Shown here: piece by piece, positions 1-11,457 of the stretch
Layout of the letters: each line of letters starts with the position of its first letter
How positions within the stretch are numbered: the first letter of the stretch is position 1
Assembly: GCA_032433595.1 (NCBI GenBank)
Contig: JASWJB010000072.1
Coordinates: 62,001 to 126,000 of the forward strand
Reading direction: 5' to 3'
DNA: 64,000 bases
Source: Conoideocrella luteorostrata
Taxonomy: Eukaryota > Ascomycota > Sordariomycetes > Hypocreales > Clavicipitaceae
Translations under genes and position numbers: made by a program
Notes under the pieces: generated by a model
Databases searched by the model: none
The model's input: the letters and a program-made list of their open reading frames with translations, nothing else
What the model was told of the DNA's origin: nothing

Positions 1-278
1 CTGTACATTCGGGGTCCGTGCTGGATGACTTGCTCAGCGGCAGTTCCAATCCAATCCAGGTGAGCAATAATGTCCAACTCCACAGCAGGATGCTAGTAGC
101 GCCCCCGGTTGTCTTCCACGAAAGAGTCAGACAACAGCCGGTGCTTATTCCCGACCTCACTGCAGAGCTGTCAAGACGGGACGAGGAGTGGGAGACGTCC
201 ACAGAGCACCGCAAGTCGTGGGACAGCAATGACGACTTTATGCCTATTCTGGAAGGGCCACCACCGGAAGACTTTTAG
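1..278 (+). CDS. 3' end of an unidentified gene (partial)
   Basis: A reading frame is open from the left edge and closes with TAG at 276-278. The visible 90 or so C-terminal residues are acidic and polar (ending PPPEDF) with a run of alternating E, R, D and S, and no recognisable domain. The body of the gene lies outside the window, so neither the start nor the function can be given. It could be the C-terminal tail of a regulatory protein, but that is only an impression from composition. It is kept because the frame is open to the edge and the tail does not look like random translation. Confidence 0.4.
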   Translation, partial: VHSGSVLDDLLSGSSNPIQVSNNVQLHSRMLVAPPVVFHERVRQQPVLIPDLTAELSRRDEEWETSTEHRKSWDSNDDFMPILEGPPPEDF

Positions 279-2115
279 AAGAGATTCGACTGACTGGGTG
301 GTTGCATAGGTGAAATAAATCTAAATCAGAACGCAAAGTCTATCAATGGAAGTGTCGCAGGATCCTTGAGTGGAATTATAGGCAAGAGGCTGTCCATCCT
401 GTCCACAGGGGCAGCCGCCACAGGGCAGACGGAAGAGAAGGGTTCTGTATCAGGGTCAATATTGGGCCGAAGCCAATTCAACATTGTCTTTTTCTTTGAG
501 TATTCTTGCATTTTTCGTTGTTGTTTATTTCCGCAACGTATTTCCTTTGATTAGTATTACTACTTTATCTTATCAACTAAGAATGAAGCACTGTTTCGCT
601 GCTCACCCCGTTATCGTTGTAACATGCCCAGAATCGTCGGATGTCTACGCAAAGTCCAAAGCTATTGACTTCTCGTTTCAGATGCTGTGCATCCACAAGA
701 CTTCCGAGCCTATAAATTCTGCGAACAACTATGTTATACACTCTCAATGGCGTTCTATCGTTCATCAAGGAAATCTTTCCCGAGATATTGTTCGTCGACG
801 CAGATCGAAATAAACTTAGTGCAAGATTTCCTCAAGCAAGTTGAAGCGATATTGTTCTACAAACCCTGTCCAGTACCAATGCAAGAACTGTAATGAAGGG
901 CACCAAAATTGCTGAATATGTCGTCGTCGTTGACCTCATCATCGCTGGCTGTACTGCCAGGAGATAATGCGATTGTCATCGTAGACGCCCTGGAAGAGTC
1001 AGACGAAGGCGAGTGACTCTCGGTCGTAACTGCGAGTTGTTCTCGATAGATGCTATGTTGCAAAAGTAGTAAATTTGCAGTCACTATACGTAAGAAATAA
1101 GGAGTAAGAATAAAGAGTTTGGATTCAATATTGCGCGGCTAATGCAGGCTTTATTTATAGTCGAAAAGGCTAGCTGTGGAAGCCGGTAGCTAGTTGAGCC
1201 CGTCCGCCGCCAGCTCACAATTGTGATGCTTACTTGTTGAGAGTAGAGTGGCATCTTCGGAAATAGCTGATGCCTCGTATTAGCTAGATTAGTACAATAG
1301 TGGAAGAAGGTGGCACAATGCCCTTTAGAGGGCATTAACAAGTCAGATTATCACTATTAATATTACTGCTTAGGCTCTTTATTACACTTAAATTTATCTA
1401 TTCCTACTCATTACCACTATTATAAATTGCTCCTTTTTACTTATATAGAAAGGCATATAACGCAACATTTCTTCGTGGGCGTAATCCTGTGCTTCCTGCA
1501 ATAAGTGTACAAATGTACTGATGACCTGATAAACCATTATGAGCAAGCATGGCAATGTATCATTTAGTGTCAGTATGGCCCTTATCAATCCGCAACGATT
1601 GTTGCGGAGTCTGCTAGTTCTACATGTCTATGGATCTGGTAGAGCCACAGTCATTGGGTCAACCACCCTCAATGCGGCATTGTAGGCTTCTTCCTCCTGC
1701 TCAGTGCTTCGCATCTGTACATGCTTCAACATGGTCTGACAATAATCAGCGCATGGCAGCCGATACACAGACCCTCCGGTCAGAAGGGATATGCTGTCAA
1801 GCTTGATCTTGTCAAAGTTTGTCCCAAAGGCATTCCGCTCGGCCGCTCCTTGACCTATTCTTCGCGTTTCGAGTGCCCATCCGCGAATGCGGGGCCCGTC
1901 AGCGGCTGTGATTATGCTTGTAGGATAGAATAACTCCCTGTACAATTAGACGCCATTACCATTAGTTAGCGCTATTTCTTATTATTTGTTCGCTCTCACA
2001 CAGTCCTTTTTGACTCCATGTTGGCGAGTTGAATTAAGGTTTGACCCATTGGATCCAGGAGCTGATGCTGCAGGCAAGCATTGGAAAGGGGAGCAAAGGC
2101 AAAAAATTGAGCAAC
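279..2115. other. intergenic, no supported gene
   Basis: This stretch holds only short frames without recognisable similarity. The part from about 1340 to 1480 and around 1930-1990 is AT-rich. A minus-strand frame of about 105 codons at 1628-1945 lacks an ATG at its beginning and was not called. No repeats or RNA genes were seen. Confidence 0.5.
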
Positions 2116-3537
2116 TCACGAGACGGCAAAAGCACAGAGTGTTTCCGCACATCGTCCATAGTCTTCCCCAATGTCTCGTCTCATCTTTTTCATCTCATTC
2201 TGCTCTAGTGCAATATCTTGCGGCTGGCTTAACGTCGCAGTAGGTATTCCTCTGCAAAGCTGCACAATCTTGCTAAGTTTTTGTTGTAGGGCTGCTTCTC
2301 TTGCGTTGTAAAGGCTATTAGCAGCGGTGTCGATGAGGGTTTGAACTGCCGGTGGGACAGGCGCCATGTTTCCGGGAACAAAAACAGGATAGGGCGAGGG
2401 ATTGTCCGCCGGAACCTGTAATGCTGGAGCGATGTAGAGCTTGAGCACAGTGATCCAACGAGCAGCAAGCTGAAGGGGTTGGGCACCAGCGAGAAAGTCA
2501 TTCACTAGACTAGAGACAGCCGGTGCCATTTGTGCAGAGGTAAGAGGGTTATCCCGCCGATGGTACCAATGAAGATTCGTCACTGGCATCCAGAAGATTG
2601 GTGTTTGCGCTTGAATGTACTCTGCTATCATGAGTGTAATAAAATGCTGTTGCAATTGAAACAGACCGGTCTTGCCTAGGATATTGAAACCGGAGAAGAT
2701 TGGCTGCAGAAAACTTTGGGCGTTGACATTATAGACATTCTGACCCTCCAATCTCTCATACAACGCCCTCTCTATGGATTCTCTGAGATAGGGGGCTCTA
2801 ACAGGGAGTGAGGGCCGGTCGCCTATCTGAGCTGCTCGCTGAATCTGACCCGCTCTGTAGTGAAGACACAGAGCATTATCCTGGCCATCCTTCACAAATT
2901 CCTTATCATTGATGGAACACCTGGCTTTGGTGTGGCCGAGGAAAAAAAGTGGACTGGCATCTGGTCGTTCTAGGTACATGACACAGGTCATCGCCGGAAC
3001 AGCTGCAATGTCTAAGGGCCCCGTGGGGTCATAATTGATGTAAGTCAAGTAGACACACCAAGCGTACAGCACCGTGAGTGGGAAGAAGTATGTTTCCCAC
3101 GTAGGGACAACTTGGGCGGGAGGCGAGACCACGCTGAAGAGGTAGCCTAGGGCCGAGGCACCGTCGGCGATGCCCATTTCTTTGTCCGCGGCTGCGAAGG
3201 GGACCATAACAGGCTTGATGACCGCCTGCCCAGGGACACCAGGTGGTGGTTTACCAGTGCGGATCCGCAACGGCCGCTGGCCGAGGGGAAAGAAGGCATC
3301 AATGACATCCTTGGCTGCCTTGGAGTAATTGATAGGTTCCGTGGCAAACCCGTGGGCGACGGGATCTTCTCGCACTTTGGCGAGCCATGTCCGGAAGCTT
3401 TGAACTGCTGCCAGCACGCACTTTGTTGTGTTGTCGAGGTCTGGATTGTTAGGCTGGACGGGAGGGGTGGCTAGGAATGCAGCGCTGAGGGTACCTTCAA
3501 AGGCTGTAAAGCTATTCCATACACCGGCGTCGGGCAT
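2116..3537 (-). CDS. hypothetical protein, 473 aa
   Basis: A single uninterrupted frame of 473 codons starts with ATG at 3537 and ends at 2116. Its length without a stop and the even amino-acid composition support a real gene. I do not recognise the family. The protein is rich in Pro, Ala and aromatic residues and has one hydrophobic stretch (about residues 145-170, with TYFFPLTVLYAWCVYLTYI). It has no clear signal peptide and a charged C-terminal region with an ENEMKKMRRD helix-like segment. Nothing in the neighbourhood suggests a role. It may be a lineage-specific gene; an additional 5' exon cannot be excluded. Confidence 0.6.
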   Translation of the reverse strand: MPDAGVWNSFTAFEGTLSAAFLATPPVQPNNPDLDNTTKCVLAAVQSFRTWLAKVREDPVAHGFATEPINYSKAAKDVIDAFFPLGQRPLRIRTGKPPPGVPGQAVIKPVMVPFAAADKEMGIADGASALGYLFSVVSPPAQVVPTWETYFFPLTVLYAWCVYLTYINYDPTGPLDIAAVPAMTCVMYLERPDASPLFFLGHTKARCSINDKEFVKDGQDNALCLHYRAGQIQRAAQIGDRPSLPVRAPYLRESIERALYERLEGQNVYNVNAQSFLQPIFSGFNILGKTGLFQLQQHFITLMIAEYIQAQTPIFWMPVTNLHWYHRRDNPLTSAQMAPAVSSLVNDFLAGAQPLQLAARWITVLKLYIAPALQVPADNPSPYPVFVPGNMAPVPPAVQTLIDTAANSLYNAREAALQQKLSKIVQLCRGIPTATLSQPQDIALEQNEMKKMRRDIGEDYGRCAETLCAFAVS

Positions 3538-4373
3538 TGTGGCGGTGTTCTTGTAGAAGATGTAGAGAAATACATGGTCAGATTGATCTCAAGACAAGAA
3601 GCTGGGATTATCCTTGATAAAGATGCGAGCTTTGTGATGTGGTACGCGTCCAACCGACCCAGCATCCCACTCTGCTACATTTACCGGTGTTACCTACAAC
3701 GAGGGACAGATGACTTACCTCTCGAGCCATGTTCCTTGAAGCTAGTTCCCTGAAGCTAGTTCCCCTCTTTCATAATCCCCATGAACTAAAAGTGGCGGGC
3801 TGATATTCGTTCCGGTACAGGTGATCACTGCTATCTTGTCTACGGAGCACGGAGTATATTGGTCAATAGCAGATCGAGTGTCGCGGGAAACAAGGTCCAT
3901 ATGGGCCCATTGACTGTGCGGCGGAAGCTATATTTCGGTAGAGTAGCCTCATTGGGAGAAAGAGGGAGCTCTAGCGGCGGTGGTCCTTGATAGCGGGAAG
4001 TGTCCGACGTTGCATCAAAGAGCGGCTCAGCTAGCCACGAGTATTCAATAGCGGCACAACTCGACTACTGCCGTTGCCTTTGGCAATATAGCGTTCTAGA
4101 CTTTCGGGATGCAGAAGACTAGCATATGATGGTACTAACTAATACCTTGAAGCGCTTGGCGTTTTTGCTACGTGGAAAACGAAAGCCGAGCAATCTTCCG
4201 CCCAGCCATAGCCAACGAGACCTGTCAACCCAAAGTTCCCACCAACTAATATCTGTATACTTCCGCCTCGAATCACCATCTCTCACGCAAAAATTTTCTA
4301 TGACCTTCTCCGCCACGCTTCGTCTTCATCTAACCCCTCAGAGAATACTCTTCAAGTCTTCCGAGACCCGAAG
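3538..4373. other. intergenic between divergent genes
   Basis: About 0.8 kb lies between the minus-strand gene ending its 5' side at 3537 and the plus-strand gene at 4374. It carries a short direct repeat (GAAGCTAGTTCCC, twice near 3735-3765) and one acggagcacggagta motif at about 3843. No coding frame is convincing. Confidence 0.4.
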
Positions 4374-4829
4374 ATGGCAATTGAACCTGAACCTACGCCG
4401 CCACCAGGCATTCCTGGCTCTGCCACACCAATGCCCGCACTACGGATACCGCGGGGGACTTCATTAGAGCCTGCGAAGCCCGTACCTCAAGTTTTTCCCG
4501 TCGAGAACATCGCCAGCTTGACATCGGACTGGACCAACGATGAGAGAGTCATGGAGCTCAAGTTATACTTCGATCCGACGGTATCCAACTTGTCCATGGG
4601 CTACAACATCAAGGGTTTGCAGCCCGTCATACGAAAGTCAAAGGGGACAAAGTTTCTTCTCAAGGATGCCAACGATAACTTTTATCAGTGGGACTGCGGG
4701 GATGATCTCGGCCTGTATTGGATCACCGACGCGCGGACGCTGAAAGACGCTCTTGAAGCTATCATCTACCAACCGCTGTCTATGAAGTTGCAACGCGTGG
4801 GAAACAATCTGGTGGGAAACCGACCGTAG
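4374..4829 (+). CDS. hypothetical protein, 151 aa
   Basis: A single-exon frame starts with ATG at 4374 and stops at 4827-4829. The first 40 residues are Pro-rich and low in complexity; residues 45-140 look like a compact folded domain with alternating hydrophobic positions (around MELKLYFDPTVSNLSMGYNI, then a WITDA segment). I do not recognise a family. It is convergent with the next gene, leaving only 48 bp between the two stop codons. No signal peptide or membrane segment is present. It could be a small cytosolic protein; function unknown. Confidence 0.55.
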   Translation: MAIEPEPTPPPGIPGSATPMPALRIPRGTSLEPAKPVPQVFPVENIASLTSDWTNDERVMELKLYFDPTVSNLSMGYNIKGLQPVIRKSKGTKFLLKDANDNFYQWDCGDDLGLYWITDARTLKDALEAIIYQPLSMKLQRVGNNLVGNRP

Positions 4830-4877
4830 TTAGAGCAAAAAAGGAGCCCCTCCAGGTACAGGAATAATCCATGATGT

Positions 4878-5761
4878 TCAGTCTTCGTTGAAATCAGACC
4901 TCACGGTCAATCGCCCCTGCTCGTTGTGATATACCTGGACATCGTCCAGCTCGAGCACGTCAAAGTCGATGAGAAGACTTCTCTTGTCAAGGCCGTCGGG
5001 AACTCTCGAGCGCATATTATAGTCGCCGATGGCGAGATAGAACTTATTTGAGGGTTGCACTTGATACTCCATGCCGGGAGCCGGTCGAAATGTTGTATAT
5101 GGCCCGAAGTGGCGACTGAGTTTCTTAAACAACGAAACACCGACAACATAGTCATCTAGTAGATCAAAAGAAAATGATGACTACTCAGTAATCGCTTCGA
5201 AACGGACAAAAGTATGTTGTAGCTCACTCAGCCCAGGAACTTACCGGCTCGCGCCTCATTGTGGGAGAATTCACTGCTTGTTCGAATGCAGAAGCAACCC
5301 TTCTTAGCCGAGGGAGGAATATCCGGCCTGTTGGCAAATGTCGGCGTCTGTCTCCTGATGATGAGGTCTAAAGTTGTGCCCGGCACAAGCGAGCTGTCGT
5401 CGGCGGTGCGGCCGAGTTGTATGAGTCGCGTGTCGAGAACGTCGAGCTGCATCTCGACGGTGGATTCACCGCTGTACATCACGCCACAGACGGCGTAGAG
5501 AGGTTCCTTGGGAAGCGTGAAGAAGGCCTGGCCTGTTGCGCTGGCTAGGCCGCGCAGCACGAGGATGAAGCTGCTGCGCATGGAGCGGGCCTCTGGGGTG
5601 ACTGTGGGAGGAGCGGAGAAGAGAGCGTAGCTCTGGGGGCTTCCGGTCGCATTCGTAATCGTGATGTTTCGCTGCATTGTCAATTTTGCTTCCTGCAGCC
5701 GTCGCTGCTGCGGCTGTTGCTCAGGGGTCACTTGACGCTGCCGTTTGTCGTCCTGGCGCAT
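4878..5761 (-). CDS. uncharacterised protein, paralogue of the 7812-8653 gene
   Basis: Two exons on the minus strand (5761-5245 and 5155-4878) are joined across an 89-nt GTAAGT...TAG intron, giving 264 aa from the first ATG or 236 aa from the ATG at codon 29. The second start gives an N-terminus (MQRNITITNATGSPQSY) that lines up with its paralogue (MPNSYTIIINNKTGSPQNY) and may be the true one. Shared features are a NxTGSPQ motif near the N-terminus, a VIPGTTL-like VPGTTL motif in the middle, and an intron at the same place. After the intron comes a TFRPxPGxxYQxQP motif and a C-terminal GRL block. No signal peptide is visible. The family is unknown to me; the fold is probably all-beta. Confidence 0.7.
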
Positions 5762-7811
5762 ATTGATGGTGAGTCAAAGGGTTTCGTTGTGGAAAAAATG
5801 CTGGTATCGTTTTCCGCTATCTCGATGATTTGGATGCCAACGGTCTGCCGTCGTGTTAATGTTGAGACGAGAATTGCTTCTGTCAGGCACATCAGTGCCG
5901 GAAATAGCTAGAGTAGTGAGCGAATTAGTGAGAGAGTTAGTGAGCAGCTGAACGGGTGACTGCGGGAGGTTTTCAGCTGGGCAGGATTCGTCGGATGTGG
6001 GTGGACATCGAAGGAAGTCTCCGTGGACTTGAAAGGCATCGTCGCAGACAGTCGTCGATATCAAATCTATTCATTCACGCCATTTCCATTGTGCTGAATT
6101 GCTCTACGATGCTGGTTCTCATGAACGCAACAGTTGAGGGAGTGAGGGGGCGGTGTATCTTCAAGCGACACTAGTCGACACTAGTAGAAAACCAGATGAG
6201 GCACGCGGGCTACACTAGCGGAGCTGAAGCCAATAAATTTGTTACAATAACACACTAGGAGATAAGCCCCCCGCCATGCCGTGCGGGAACCCCATCCCAA
6301 AGACATCAGAATCCGGCTAGTACGCCTCGCAGCCATGCTATATGCGGAAAAGACCAATGCTAGCTGGGATCCGTTGAAGCACTATACACACGCAATAAGT
6401 TTGTCTGTCCCGCCCGTCGGTAGTTCTAGTATCGCCCACGCACTCTGTCGCTGCCTTGGACGTCTCGATTAATTTGTCGACACCTTGACGGACCACTCTG
6501 TTCATGTAACGGCCAATACGACACTCCGCAGTCTGACGAGAAGTGCAGAGACACGTCACTAGTCGCGAAACGAGCCGTTCAAACGGTTGATGGTCGCGTG
6601 GAGCCAGCAGACTCTTCTCAAAAGGGGCTCGTTTAGCACGATAAACGGACGGGGTACTCCGTAATGGGACAGAAATTGGGGAAGAAACCCCCGCACACTC
6701 GCCCTAGTTATGTGACATCTCTAGCCTATACGAAGCGATTGTCATGGGCGAGGGACTATGGACGTCGTTTACGAACACGGCACGTACAGAGCGGGCTAGA
6801 TTCCCTCGGAGCGGCCGGCTGAGGAGTTTCACTAACCATCATACTCTATTTCCCGAACAGGTCTTGGCGGAGTCTAGATCGGGCTGTGACAAGCTGCGGA
6901 TATATTGTGCAATAGCGTAGTGAAGTGGCTAGCTGGACGGGAAGGCCACCTCGACTTGTTGACATTAAAGGTCTAGCACAACGTAAAGCAGACGCCACTT
7001 GAGGGCTTCAAGCTAGTGAAGGGGTCTTTTCACAGGCCAGGTGCCTCGATAAAGCCGTGCTTAGTACTAATGCGAACCGGAAACTAATATCAATGCTATA
7101 CGAGCGGCAAGCCAATGGGAAAGCTTAAGTTTTATTCTGGTGCATGCACCCCAATGACCTCAAATGAACCCTTTCTTCGCAGACTCCACAACAATATCCA
7201 GGGTAATTAGCAAAAGAATTGAGAGATCGCCCGTGGAAGACGACGAATCATAACATGCGCGCTGCAATCTACGACTATCACGAAATCTATGAGCTACTAG
7301 AAGGATGCAATCACACGGTACAGATGCCTATGGGTTTTTGATGGCAGGGGGTGTTCGGCTTCCACGGCCAAGTCTAGACGCGCCTCACCACGCCATTGAA
7401 AGCGCTATAGTTAGATGGTTGGAGATTCCTAGGACCCTTGTGGCGCAGTCTATTTGCGAAGAGGGAATACGTAGGGTTTGAAAGTGAGCCACCTTGTGGA
7501 ATCCTGGTGCCTCAGCCGTGACAAAACCACGTGGCTTTGTCGAATTCGGCATCAGCTAATGCAACTACGGCACTCTTGAGAGTCTGGAAGTCCATTGCAA
7601 TATTGAATGCCCTCGAGGCGCGAATGTAATAGAAATGCCAGCAATTTTTATCTATAAAAGACGTTCAGGATTCCAACAGATCACAAAAATATTCAGCATC
7701 CAGCATCATCATCACCATCATCAACAACATCATCAAACAGTTCCAAGAACCTTGCCCATCCAAGATTTTTACACCTCTATTTCTAGTCTCTGCAAACTTC
7801 CAACCGCCAAA
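5762..7811. other. intergenic, contains a dispersed repeat and a 5' UTR
   Basis: Two kilobases separate two divergent paralogous genes. It holds one copy of a 55-bp dispersed repeat (6433-6487). It also has a CGACACTAGT direct repeat near 6170 and a CAT-rich microsatellite at about 7697-7735 that is probably in the 5' leader of the downstream gene. No gene is supported. Confidence 0.45.
6433..6487 (+). repeat. 55-bp dispersed repeat, copy 1
   Basis: The sequence matches the reverse complement of 24154-24208 over about 55 bp, including CTCGATTAAT followed by TGTCGACACCTTG. The two copies are about 18 kb apart in opposite orientation and lie in unrelated intergenic DNA. This suggests the remnant of a small mobile element rather than a shared gene. 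Confidence 0.6.
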
Positions 7812-8653
7812 ATGCCTAATAGCTACACTATCATCATCAACAACAAGACGGGTAGCCCCCAAAACTACAATCTCTTCAGCGAGAAGCCCGAAATTACTGG
7901 CGTTGTCAAGTCCAACATCTGGACTAACATCTACCAAACGGCTGATTCTACTCCTGATGGCGCCCAGGCTTCCTTTGAGATGTGGAAATCGTACTATGCT
8001 ATTGTAGGCACCTGGAAGGGTGGCCAACAGGCTGGGGCCAAAGTTGGCATTACCCAGACTCGCCCCGTGACTCTCGGTTCCGAATCTGGCGACGGGTCTG
8101 TAATTCCTGGTACCACGCTGAACATGGCCGTCATTGGGGCCAAGACGCCCAGCTTTTCCAAGGTCCCTGCCGACAACGCTGCTTGGAAAAATGCCTACGA
8201 AGTTGATACCGGCAATGACTTCACTCTCGAGAATGCCACGGACAGTGAGTACCCAATCCCCCAAACCCTCCTCTAGCGGATATCCCGCTGCCCCCTCCTC
8301 TTTTTGGCTTTGCAGAGAACTCTCCTCCGTCAAGTTCAACTCTCTCCAGCTCCGTCAAATCTCCGCGTTTTTACTTACAACCTTTTTCAGATAACTTCTT
8401 CGTAGGCCTTGCCAGCTCCCCTGATGGCAGCTCCAGCGTCGCTACCGCCACCTTCCGCCCTGAGCCCGGCAACCAATACCAGATCCAGCCAGTCAATACT
8501 TACTACATTACTTACGGCTCTACCTTTGCCGTTGGCCAGCTTCTTGATGTCGCCAAGCTGCCCAAGGCACCCCTCGCTGTAGACTTCACTGTCCGCGGCG
8601 CCACTGTTACCATCAACCATACCCCCGATGGCAGGCTCGTCTTTGCCAAATAA
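7812..8653 (+). CDS. uncharacterised protein, paralogue of the 4878-5761 gene
   Basis: Exons 7812-8244 and 8391-8653 are joined across a 146-nt intron (GTGAGT...TTTTTCAG), giving 231 aa. The start is chosen because CCGCCAAAATG is a good fungal start context and because the His-rich frame upstream looks like untranslated microsatellite. Motifs shared with the paralogue are NKTGSPQNY near residue 11, VIPGTTLNM in the middle, TFRPEPGNQYQIQP after the intron, and a final DGRLVFAK. The intron position is conserved between the two genes. The protein has no signal peptide, membrane segment or cysteine pattern. Function is unknown; the gene pair probably arose by a local duplication followed by strong divergence. 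Confidence 0.8.
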
Positions 8654-11457
8654 ACGCTAGGAGTGAATGCATCTAAGAAAGCGCAGCCTACATGTTTTTT
8701 TTCCTCAGCTTGTCAAGCCAAATGTGATATCAGGGTCAGGGGGCCGAGCTGTAGCGGACACTGAGTAGTTTATTTAGCGCCAGATAGTCAATACCGTTTT
8801 CTCCTCGTGGGGTTATCATTTACAATTATTTGCATTCTCACGACCAATCAACATGATTTGACAGCAGCAAAACATGATAGTCTCCGATACCTCCAGCATG
8901 CGACTAGTTTACGTGAGCAGCTGTTCTGGTAGATGCGCATTATCCTGTCCGAGCAAGTGGAGCCTACCCTTGTAGCAAGTAGCGCCACAAACATAGCAAC
9001 TGGTTCAGCCGCATCAGGACACATGCATACTCCGTATTGCACGTGGAACTCCCTCCTTTATACGGAATATTCCCATCGGACCCACTCTGCTATGCCGTAC
9101 TACGAATTCCTAGCAGCTCGGGAAGACGGTTATTCCTTCGAAAGAGCGGTGTTTTTACTCCGTACACAAACTAGCACTAGCGTCTAAAAGCTAAATAGGG
9201 GCACGGGCCGAAACGAAAGTGTAGACTCCAACGAAGCTTTGCAGAGTGGGTATGTAAGTAGCAGGCCAGTAAGCGAACGACAGCTGTGTTACAAGCGACT
9301 ACTGGCGCAGGAACAGTAACACCCGCCTGGGATGCACTATAATATAAACAGCCATGAAGCGATTTTATTGGCGAGGGTTGTATGACGTCTTCTGGTGGGC
9401 TTGAAGGAATGGACTGAGAGTTCGCATTCTTCACATGGGTCCATCTTGTTGTAGAGCCATGACCCGACCAATGCGTGCCTTGACACGTCTAGGAAACTCC
9501 CTGGCTGGAACGAGGCAGCCAACACCTGATCTTGGGCCGCCGGCAAATCCGCGCACAAGTAGAAGTAGGCAATGTGCTGTCAAAAATCGTGCTCAACAAT
9601 CCCCGTAGGCTAGACACCGTTCTAGCGTGTCGGGTTATTCTGCAGCCTCGCTAGCTGGCTGGGCGCTAACACGGGAGAAAATTTCCGGGCTGAGGCAACA
9701 TGCCAGTAATAACATTCCAGGGGTCTATTTGAATAGTGCTGACGGGCATAAATAGTATTAGTGACAATCATTCTATTTTCTCCCTCCTTTTTCCTTCCTT
9801 AATTTTTTTCTTTTTTCTTTTTTGCCACTTCCCGTCCTCCCCCTATATTTTCTTCTTTTTTCATCATAAAATTCTCCTATACATCTTGAAAAAAGGGCAT
9901 CCGCTATACTGACTGTATGCGCTGCTTGCGTAGTTGACGCTTCCTAACTACTCTATGTATGCATGCTGGGCAGCAGTTGCTGTGTACTCCGTATTGAAGA
10001 GATAGCCGCCGACGTGCTCAGATAGATTTCTTGTGTCCGGGCCATGTCGCTACTAGCCTACAGCTACAGTCCAAGTGTTGGCTGCTGTTCCACCTGAGAT
10101 TGTTTGATGCAGGAGATTCCCAGCCCTCCACCAACCACTTTGTATCAGGTTATCGCGACAGGATCTCCCTTGTAGCACTCTGCCACCCAAGCTCACATGT
10201 CATCCTGTGGGGGGTTCAATTAAGTTCTCTGGAGCCTAGACTAGCGGAATCCGGAGAGAAAAAGCATGTATAAATTTGCTGTCAAAATTGTCGTCAATGT
10301 TTTGAAATCAAAGACAACATTCCACCGCAGAAACAGATGATGCATAGCTACCCCTCATGGCACGGTCGGTGGACCTCCTGCACTGAAAATCAGACCTCGG
10401 AGTCAGACCGGATGTGAGACGGGATATTCTGCGAAAGGAGTGACTCCTCTGCCGCGTTGTTTCGGTGGGCATAAGTGGTTGCAAGACAACGATTGTTTTC
10501 CAGTCCCACGACAAATGTGATGTATGGACCTGTGTTCTAGGGAGACTGCATCCGGTGCATGGCACTGTGCGGCCTCTGCTGCTTCGAAAATGACCTTGGG
10601 TATCTGTTGGGGACCTGGGCCTTTGCAAGGAAAAAAAAAGAAAAAGAAAAAGAAAAAGAAAAACCAAACCCCTCTCATCTTGGGCTCATTTCGCTTGACA
10701 ACCATCAATTTCTCGTTGATCAATTGATATTCGTGCTGATGAACAATGGCAGCCTGTCAACGTAACCAAACTTTGAAAGATATACTGGTGGAGTAACAAG
10801 ATAATGGTAGCTTGCTCAAAAGCAGATGTGACGAGATACGGTCTGAATCTTGTGAGGCTAATGTTTTATCTCGTGGCATTTGCATATTTCGCATTCGACT
10901 GGGGCCGATGCGAAGCTATGAGTAAGGATTTCCCACCGGAAACCCCTTGTTTAATTGAGAATCAACAACCCTGCTTTCGACTTTCGTGCTGGCACAAACC
11001 AGTGGCGGGCTAACTTCAATAATGAAGCAACGCGGGGGCGCCGCTGCGTGTATGCAAGTAAAACATTCTGAGTGAGGCTGAGGTTTTGCATTATCGGCAT
11101 TGATTGGGTACCACACTCCCAGAGGGAGTTTCCGGTATGATGGCGTCTCCAATGTTTCCCCAAGAACAAATTCTGTCTTTCGTGCAAAGCAATTACCCGT
11201 GGCTCGTGGCATTCCGGATGTGATTTTCGTTTCAGAAATGACCACTGCAACTGGTCCCAACTCGAACAAGTGCACAGATGCAATTCTTCACTAGATGGCG
11301 TCGTCAGAAGAACCCTACCTTGGTGATAATGAGATAAAACCCCAGAGATTTCCTCGTTGCCAACACAGTCACTAACTCTTTCGCAACTCACGGTTGCCAA
11401 CAACTCTTTGCCTCTAGCTTCCTACAATTTGATAATATACTTCCCACCTGAGCGGAT
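8654..11457. other. intergenic, no supported gene
   Basis: This 2.8 kb segment contains several ACTCCGTA motifs (about 9030, 9158, 9986), a pyrimidine-rich tract at about 9780-9870 and an A-rich microsatellite at 10631-10663. The short frames show no recognisable domain. The last 100 bp should be the promoter of the lipase gene. Confidence 0.5.
10631..10663 (+). repeat. A5G microsatellite
   Basis: A run of nine A residues followed by four AAAAAG-type hexamers is read directly in the sequence. It makes spurious Lys/Phe-rich frames on both strands. Confidence 0.85.

Noticed and set aside
1628..1945. Minus-strand frame of 105 codons
   Set aside because: It has no ATG at its beginning, no recognisable motif and no plausible splice partners; kept as unexplained.
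7635..7811. N-terminal extension of the 7812 gene rich in histidine
   Set aside because: It is the translation of a CAT microsatellite; the paralogue begins at the position of the downstream ATG, which also has a better start context.
10308..10765. Lys- and Phe-rich frames on both strands
   Set aside because: They are translations of the A5G microsatellite at 10631-10663.
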